Below, one piece after another: positions 1 to 5,069 of a DNA stretch of 5,069 nucleotides. The translations under genes and the position numbers were made by a program. Within the stretch, counting starts at the first letter, position 1; each line of letters opens with the position of its first letter. The notes under the pieces were generated by a model that was not told the origin of the DNA, did no database searches, and saw only the letters and a program-made list of their open reading frames with translations. The stretch comes from Phycisphaerales bacterium (GTDB lineage: Bacteria > Planctomycetota > Phycisphaerae > Tepidisphaerales > Tepidisphaeraceae), in assembly GCA_028288905.1 (NCBI GenBank), contig JAQGHJ010000666.1:1-5069 (forward strand), in the 5' to 3' direction.

Positions 1-1904
<1,904 letters not shown>

Positions 1905-1914
1905 GATGTTGGTT

Positions 1915-1920
1915 CTCCTC
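1915..1920 (-). promoter_or_regulatory. Ribosome binding site of dnaK
   Basis: GAGGAG reads on the minus strand and ends 10 nt before the dnaK ATG, a workable spacing for a Shine-Dalgarno sequence. It lies inside a longer purine run (GAGAGGAGA). It supports the start at 1904 and contrasts with the two plus-strand genes, neither of which has a comparable site. Confidence 0.8.
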
Positions 1921-1981
1921 TCGCGGCCTTCGCCGCCGGCCCGGACGCTCGTCGGTCGCAACCACACTCTGCGGTGCAAGA

Positions 1982-1994
1982 TGCGACGGTCGCA
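1982..1994. promoter_or_regulatory. 13-bp perfect dyad in the dnaK leader, possible operator
   Basis: TGCGACGGTCGCA is a perfect palindrome with 6-bp arms around one central base. It lies about 15-28 nt downstream of the transcription start predicted from the sigma-54-type promoter. The half-motif CGGTCGCA (1987-1994) recurs exactly at 1953-1960, 34 bp away on the same strand and still inside the leader. A dyad at this position could be a repressor site or a short leader hairpin. The binding protein is unknown, and G+C richness makes chance dyads more likely than usual. Confidence 0.35.
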
Positions 1995-2019
1995 CACGTC
2001 CGCAGCACCCGACAACTAG

Positions 2020-2035
2020 TGCAACCCCCATGCCA
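2020..2035 (-). promoter_or_regulatory. Candidate sigma-54 (-24/-12) promoter of dnaK
   Basis: The minus strand reads TGGCATGGGGGTTGCA. The RpoN consensus is TGGCACG-N4-TTGCA, so 11 of 12 defined positions match, and the single change (C to T) is a pyrimidine seen in real sites. The invariant GG (2034-2033) and GC (2022-2021) are separated by exactly 10 nt, as sigma-54 requires. Transcription would start near 2009, giving a leader of about 105 nt that ends in a good ribosome site. No competing sigma-70 or sigma-32 promoter was found on this strand. Sigma-54 promoters need a distant AAA+ activator; upstream repeats at 2143-2164 and 2181-2346 are candidate activator sites. Function is inferred from sequence alone. 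Confidence 0.55.
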
Positions 2036-2056
2036 GCCAGAAGCCGGCGGAACATA

Positions 2057-2070
2057 CTCTTACGTGAGAG
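2057..2070. repeat. 14-bp near-palindrome upstream of the dnaK promoter
   Basis: CTCTTACGTGAGAG is self-complementary except for one T/G pair (CTCT-t-ACGT-g-AGAG). Its centre is about 55 bp upstream of the predicted dnaK start, a usual place for a DNA-binding regulator. No family can be assigned, and it may be chance. Confidence 0.25.
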
Positions 2071-2142
2071 GGGCGAGCGACTTGCGTCACGAACCCGCCG
2101 CTCGTGTTCGTGGCTAGGTGCCAAAACGACAGGTTTAACAGA

Positions 2143-2164
2143 GTGGCCAGAAAGGCCCTGCCAC
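2143..2164. repeat. Inverted repeat, possible upstream activator site
   Basis: GTGGCCAG (2143-2150) and CTGCCAC (2158-2164) form an inverted repeat with one unpaired C and a 7-nt spacer (AAAGGCC). A further half-site CTGGC follows at 2166-2170. The centre lies near -145 relative to the predicted dnaK start, within the usual reach of sigma-54 enhancer sites. There is no T-run on either side, so a terminator is unlikely. Confidence 0.3.
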
Positions 2165-2180
2165 ACTGGCAAAGTCGGTT

Positions 2181-2346
2181 CGGGGCGTGCCCAGGCAAAC
2201 GGATCAAAGGCCGGGGCGTGGCTGCGGACGCTGGAAAGCGAGAGCCAAGATCGGCTTTAACATGCTGCCAGATCCGCCGGGGAGCGAGTGTGCCAATCGG
2301 TAACACTTTGTAGCGTCCGGTTCACTCTACAGACGCGGGGCGTGGC
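2181..2346 (+). repeat. Three direct copies of CGGGGCGTGSC
   Basis: CGGGGCGTGCC (2181-2191), CGGGGCGTGGC (2212-2222) and CGGGGCGTGGC (2336-2346) are spaced 31 and 124 bp apart, start to start. 124 is four times 31, so all copies fall on roughly the same face of the helix. A weaker relative, GGGGCGAG, is at 2070-2077. Same-strand, phased short repeats between divergent genes fit binding sites for one regulator. G-rich composition lowers the significance. Confidence 0.35.
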
Positions 2347-2563
2347 CCGTGCTGGCCGTTGTACCGCAGCCACCTCGCGTCGGCTGTTCCGGCCACTCGA
2401 ACGCTGCTCCCGACGAGGCCCTAGCGTAAACCCGACTGTCGCGGCCGCAACGACCTTTCTTGCCCACCAAGGCGGACCCGACAGTGCGACGTCGCCTGGA
2501 CGGCCCCCGCGGCTTTCCTCCCGCTCGTCGCACCGTCGCGTCGTGATCGTCTCCGCACTTCCG

Positions 2564-2589
2564 CCGCCGGCACCGGCCGACGCCGGCGG
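2564..2589. repeat. 8-bp inverted repeat just upstream of the hemL promoter
   Basis: CCGCCGGC (2564-2571) and GCCGGCGG (2582-2589) are exact inverted copies around a 10-nt spacer that contains CGGCCG. The right arm ends 5 bp before the proposed -35 box of hemL. It could be an operator; with no T-run it is a poor terminator. In a G+C-rich genome such CG-only arms arise often by chance. Confidence 0.25.
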
Positions 2590-2594
2590 GTCCG

Positions 2595-2623
2595 TTGCCA
2601 GCGGTTCGGCCCGTCTTTACCAT
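2595..2623 (+). promoter_or_regulatory. Candidate sigma-70 promoter of hemL and the transporter
   Basis: TTGCCA (2595-2600, 5 of 6 matches to TTGACA) and TACCAT (2618-2623, 4 of 6 matches to TATAAT) are separated by the ideal 17 bp. Transcription would start near 2630, leaving a leader of about 26 nt before the hemL ATG. This is the best such pair I found upstream of hemL by eye. Confidence 0.45.
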
Positions 2624-2655
2624 CGCCAGTTTCCCAGCCCGCCGAGACGCGACCC

Positions 2656-4047
2656 ATGGCCGACCGCACCGAAACCCCAGCCGCCGACGACGCGAAACGC
2701 GCAGATGACGCGAAACGCGCCGACCCGAAGCCCGCCCGCCCGCCCCGCGCCACCGTCCGGTCCGAGGCCGCCTTCGCGCGGGCCAAGTTCGTCATGCCTG
2801 GCGGCGTCAGCTCCCCCGTCCGGTCGTTCCGCGGGGTCGGCGGGACGCCGGTGTTCGTCGCCGAGGGCGAGGGGTGCCACGTCAAGGACGTCGACGGGAA
2901 CGTGTACGTCGACTACGTCGCCAGCTACGGCCCGCTGATCGCCGGGCACGCGAACGAGCGGGTCGTCGCCGCGCTATCCAAGGCGATCGGCCGGGGCACC
3001 AGCTTCGGCATGCCGACCGAGTACGAGACCCAGCTGGCCACCCTGATCGCGTCCGCGCTCCCGGGGGCAGACATGGTCCGGTTCGTCAACAGCGGGACTG
3101 AGGCGGCGATGAGCGCGATCCGCCTCGCCCGGGCGGCCACCGGGCGGGACCTGATCGTCAAATGTATCGGCGGGTACCACGGGCACGTCGACGGGCTCCT
3201 CGTCGAGGCCGGCAGCGGGGCGCTGACCCTCGGGGCCCCGAGCAGCCCCGGCGTGCCCAAGAGCGTGGCCGCCGCCACCGTGTCGTGCCACTACAACGAC
3301 CTCGACGGGGCCCGGGCCGTGTTCGAGCGGTACCCGGGGCAAATCGCCTGCTTCGCCGTCGAGCCGGTCGCCGGCAACATGGGCTGCGTCCCGCCCGCCC
3401 CCGGGTACCTCCAAGGGCTGCGGGCGCTGTGCGACGAGTTCGGGGCGCTGCTGCTGTTCGACGAGGTGATGACGGGGTTCCGCGTCGCCTGGGGCGGAGC
3501 CCAGGTGCGGTACGACGTCCGGCCCGACCTGACGTGCCTCGGCAAGGTGATCGGCGGCGGGCTGCCGTGCGCCGCGTACGCCGGCCCGCGGCACCTGATG
3601 GAACTCGTCAGCCCGGCCGGCACCGTGTACCAGGCCGGCACGCTCAGCGGCAACCCGCTGGCGATGGCCGGCGGCATGGCCACGCTCGACATCCTGCGGG
3701 AGCCGGCGGCGTACGAGACGCTGGAGAAGCGGGCGGCCGCCCTGGCCGACGGCCTGCTCGACCGCGCCCGCCGGGCCGGCGTGCCGATCGCCCTCAACCG
3801 CGTCGGCTCGATGCTCACCCCGTTCTTCGTCCGGGCCGACGGCGACGTGGTCGAGAACTACGCCCAGGCGACGTCCGGCGACACGGCCGCCTACGCCCGG
3901 TTCTTCCACGCCATGCTCGACAACGGCGTCCACCTCCCGCCGAGCCAGTACGAGGCGTGGTTCGTCGGGCTGGCCCACGCCGACAAGCACGTCGAGCAGA
4001 CGATCCACGCGGCCGGGGCGGCGTTCGAGGCCGCCGCGGCCGGATGA
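2656..4047 (+). CDS. hemL: Glutamate-1-semialdehyde 2,1-aminomutase
   Basis: PLP enzyme that converts glutamate-1-semialdehyde to 5-aminolevulinate, the last step of the C5 route into heme and other tetrapyrroles; cytosolic. 463 residues against 426 in E. coli. Core motifs: SEAAFARAKFVMPGGVSSPVR (36-56), NSGTEAAMSAIRLAR (145-159, PLP phosphate contacts), GGYHGHVDG (172-180), EPVAGNMG (236-243), FDEVMTGFR (268-276, with D269 facing the PLP ring nitrogen) and LGKVIGGGLPCAAYAG, where K297 is the Schiff-base lysine. QAGTLSGNPLAMAGG (326-340) follows. GGVxSPVR near the start and the V/NMG loop separate it from other class-III aminotransferases. The first 35 residues are an extra, charged, probably disordered stretch with a duplicated ADDAKR. 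No other ATG, GTG or TTG in frame lies between 2656 and the conserved core, so this start is the likely one. No clear Shine-Dalgarno sequence precedes it. The stop overlaps the next gene's ATG. Confidence 0.96.
   Translation: MADRTETPAADDAKRADDAKRADPKPARPPRATVRSEAAFARAKFVMPGGVSSPVRSFRGVGGTPVFVAEGEGCHVKDVDGNVYVDYVASYGPLIAGHANERVVAALSKAIGRGTSFGMPTEYETQLATLIASALPGADMVRFVNSGTEAAMSAIRLARAATGRDLIVKCIGGYHGHVDGLLVEAGSGALTLGAPSSPGVPKSVAAATVSCHYNDLDGARAVFERYPGQIACFAVEPVAGNMGCVPPAPGYLQGLRALCDEFGALLLFDEVMTGFRVAWGGAQVRYDVRPDLTCLGKVIGGGLPCAAYAGPRHLMELVSPAGTVYQAGTLSGNPLAMAGGMATLDILREPAAYETLEKRAAALADGLLDRARRAGVPIALNRVGSMLTPFFVRADGDVVENYAQATSGDTAAYARFFHAMLDNGVHLPPSQYEAWFVGLAHADKHVEQTIHAAGAAFEAAAAG
2683..2718 (+). 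repeat. 18-bp tandem duplication inside hemL
   Basis: Two adjacent 18-bp units (2683-2700 and 2701-2718) match at 16 of 18 positions, both differences being at third codon positions. Each encodes ADDAKR (HemL residues 10-15 and 16-21). The repeat lies wholly in the N-terminal extension and does not touch the catalytic core. It looks like a slippage duplication that has since diverged only at silent sites. Confidence 0.85.
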
Positions 4048-5027
4048 ACCGATCAACCCTTGCCATCCATGCCCCGCCGGTCGAGGACTTCCCGGCCGCG
4101 GGCGTCGTCGCGCCCGCCCGACCGCGGCGGCCGTGGGCCGGCTACTTGTTCGCCGCCGGCGGGGCAACGCTGTTCTCGACCAAGGCCGTGCTGATCAAGC
4201 TCGCGTACGCCAAAGGGATCAACACCGAGACGCTGCTGGCCCTGCGGATGGGGCTGTCGCTGCCCGTCTTCCTGGCGATCGGGCTGCGGGCCGCGCGGGG
4301 CCGCCGGCGCCGGGGCGAACCGCCGGCCGGGCCGCGGCTGCTCGCCCGGGCGGCTTGGGTCGGGGTGCTCGGCTACTGGTTGGCGAGCTACGCCGACTTC
4401 CTCGGGCTGAACTACGTGTCGGCCCACTTCGAGCGGCTGATCCTGTTCACGTATCCGGGGTTCGTTCTGCTGTTCGGCACCGCGTTCTTCGGCCAGCGGG
4501 TGCTGGCCCGGGCGGTGCTGGCCCTGGGGCTGAGCTACGCCGGGCTGGCCGTCATCCTTGCGGCCGACCTGCGGGCGGGCGGCGGGAACAACATCCTGCT
4601 CGGGGCGGGGCTGGTGCTGGCGGCGGCCGTCTCGTTCGCCCTGTACCAGCTCCTGGCCAAGGGCGTGATCGGGCGGATGGGCCCGCAGCTGTTCACGTGC
4701 GTCGCGATGGCGGCGGCGTCCGGAGCAGCGCTCGGGCAGTTCCTGCTGACCCAGCGGCCGGCCGCGCTGTGGGGCGGGCCGACCCTGCTGGGGTACGGGC
4801 TGCTGCTGGCCGTCGGGGCGACCGTGCTGCCGGCACTGATGCTGAACGCCGCCCTGCACCGGATCTCGGCTCAGGCGAACTCGGCGATCGGCACGATCAG
4901 CCCGGTCGTGACGATCGCCCTGGCCGCACTCGTCCTCGACGAGCCGCTCGGGCCGGCCGGCGTCGCCGGCGCGGTGCTGGTGATCGCCGGAGTGGCGTGG
5001 TTCACGCTGGCGGACCGCGCGGCGTGA
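4044..5027 (+). CDS. EamA-family (DMT superfamily) transporter
   Basis: 327-residue inner-membrane protein, probably an exporter of small metabolites; substrate unknown. It has two EamA halves (about 33-174 and 184-322) and ten likely helices, near 33-53, 63-82, 102-120, 127-150, 153-174, 184-205, 214-235, 247-270, 278-298 and 303-323. Family-like segments include FSTKAVLIKLAY (44-55), LLALRMGLSLP (64-74), ERLILFTYPGFVLLFG (130-145), SFALYQLLAK (197-206) and LVLDEPLG (296-303). The basic loop RAARGRRRRGE (82-92) after helix 2 fits a cytoplasmic N-terminus. The first 30 residues are Pro/Ala-rich and not conserved-looking. The start is chosen because its ATG overlaps the hemL TGA (ATGA) and leads straight into the transporter sequence; the same frame runs open further upstream inside hemL, but that part is a shadow. 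With only GAGG at 4027-4030 as a possible ribosome site, translation probably depends on coupling to hemL. Confidence 0.92.
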   Translation: MNRSTLAIHAPPVEDFPAAGVVAPARPRRPWAGYLFAAGGATLFSTKAVLIKLAYAKGINTETLLALRMGLSLPVFLAIGLRAARGRRRRGEPPAGPRLLARAAWVGVLGYWLASYADFLGLNYVSAHFERLILFTYPGFVLLFGTAFFGQRVLARAVLALGLSYAGLAVILAADLRAGGGNNILLGAGLVLAAAVSFALYQLLAKGVIGRMGPQLFTCVAMAAASGAALGQFLLTQRPAALWGGPTLLGYGLLLAVGATVLPALMLNAALHRISAQANSAIGTISPVVTIALAALVLDEPLGPAGVAGAVLVIAGVAWFTLADRAA

Positions 5028-5055
5028 GGTCCGGGCGCAGCCCGGATGCGTGAGG
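5022..5055 (+). repeat. Hairpin palindrome flanked by 8-bp direct repeats
   Basis: GCGTGAGG occurs at 5022-5029, overlapping the transporter's TGA stop, and again at 5048-5055. Between them is the exact palindrome at 5030-5046 described separately. The order repeat, hairpin, repeat fits a dispersed palindromic (REP-like) unit or a small inserted element with an 8-bp target duplication. The region beyond the window is needed to tell which. Confidence 0.5.
5030..5046 (+). terminator. Stem-loop 3 bp after the transporter stop, possible terminator
   Basis: TCCGGGC and GCCCGGA pair perfectly over 7 bp around a GCA loop, with one more G-T wobble possible outside. It begins 2 nt after the stop codon, where a transcript end would be expected. 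No T-run follows (the next bases are TGCGTGAGGATTC), so it is not a standard intrinsic terminator. It may instead protect the 3' end or be part of a repeat element. Confidence 0.4.
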
Positions 5056-5069
5056 ATTCAGCGGGCCAA

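Larger units (their letters stand above)
1905..2655. other. Divergent intergenic region between dnaK and hemL
   Basis: This is 751 bases without a supportable gene. Open frames here are short, overlap each other on both strands, lack recognisable domains and have odd composition. No tRNA, rRNA, insertion sequence or CRISPR pattern is visible. The stretch around 2121-2310 is less G+C-rich than the genes (for example CCAAAACGAC and TTTAACA, the latter occurring at 2134-2140 and again at 2256-2262). The supportable content is regulatory: the dnaK promoter and leader at the left end, repeats in the middle, and an inverted repeat plus the hemL promoter at the right end. Between about 2347 and 2560 I see nothing definite. 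Confidence 0.7.

Noticed and set aside
1905..2110. CIRCE element or sigma-32-type promoter before dnaK
   Set aside because: No TTAGCACTC/GAGTGCTAA pair exists, and the CCCCTCTC stretch on the minus strand has no CTTGAA-like box at the right distance.
2016..2313. Short open frames of 69 to 96 codons on both strands in the intergenic gap
   Set aside because: They overlap each other, have no recognised motif or clear ribosome site, and cover the proposed regulatory elements.
2309..2336. Overlapping 5-bp stems TGTAG/CTACA and GCGTC/GACGC suggesting alternative RNA folds
   Set aside because: Stems are too short and the loops too long to support a structured RNA without comparative evidence.
2130..2340. 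Possible tRNA-like GGTTC segments (for example GGTTCGGGGC and GGTTCACTC)
   Set aside because: No matching T-arm, anticodon arm or acceptor stem can be built around either one.
2353..2368. Second sigma-54-like spacing (GG-N10-GC) on the plus strand, TGGCCGTTGTACCGCA
   Set aside because: Only about 7 of 12 consensus positions match, and the -12 region lacks the TT before GC.
2435..2485. 7-bp inverted repeat ACTGTCG / CGACAGT
   Set aside because: Arms are short and 37 bp apart, with no extension or supporting element; expected by chance in a region this long.
2974..4167. Long minus-strand open frame of 397 codons opposite hemL
   Set aside because: Arg/Gly/Pro-rich shadow of the hemL codon pattern. 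hemL on the plus strand is unambiguous, and the frame crosses the hemL-transporter junction.

Overview
This is a GC-rich bacterial window, about two thirds G+C or more, with strong G/C preference at third codon positions. It holds three protein genes that are easy to place and one long non-coding gap. The base composition, the weak or absent Shine-Dalgarno sequences before two of the three genes, and the low gene density suggest a planctomycete of the Gemmata type. That placement is inference; no rRNA or other lineage marker is present.

Layout. Positions 1-1904 on the minus strand hold dnaK (Hsp70 chaperone), complete at its start and cut by the window edge a few codons before its expected end. 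Positions 1905-2655 are a 751-base divergent intergenic region. It carries no convincing gene but has several regulatory-looking elements. On the dnaK side is a near-consensus sigma-54 (-24/-12) promoter at 2035-2020, about 105 nt of leader containing a 13-bp dyad, and a good ribosome binding site. Further upstream are inverted and direct repeats that could bind an activator. On the other side, a sigma-70-like promoter (TTGCCA-N17-TACCAT) sits just before the plus-strand genes. Positions 2656-4047 hold hemL (glutamate-1-semialdehyde 2,1-aminomutase) with a 35-residue N-terminal extension. Positions 4044-5027 hold a ten-helix EamA/DMT-family transporter whose start codon overlaps the hemL stop codon (ATGA). 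The window ends in a perfect hairpin palindrome flanked by 8-bp direct repeats.

How the parts work together. hemL and the transporter look like a translationally coupled pair read from one promoter. HemL makes 5-aminolevulinate, the entry compound of tetrapyrrole synthesis. The coupled exporter may move this or a related small metabolite, but its substrate cannot be read from the sequence. dnaK is transcribed away from this pair and has no hrcA, grpE or dnaJ on its upstream side. I found no CIRCE element and no sigma-32-type promoter. The most noteworthy observation is therefore the sigma-54-type promoter, which would place the main Hsp70 under an enhancer-binding activator instead of the usual heat-shock regulators.
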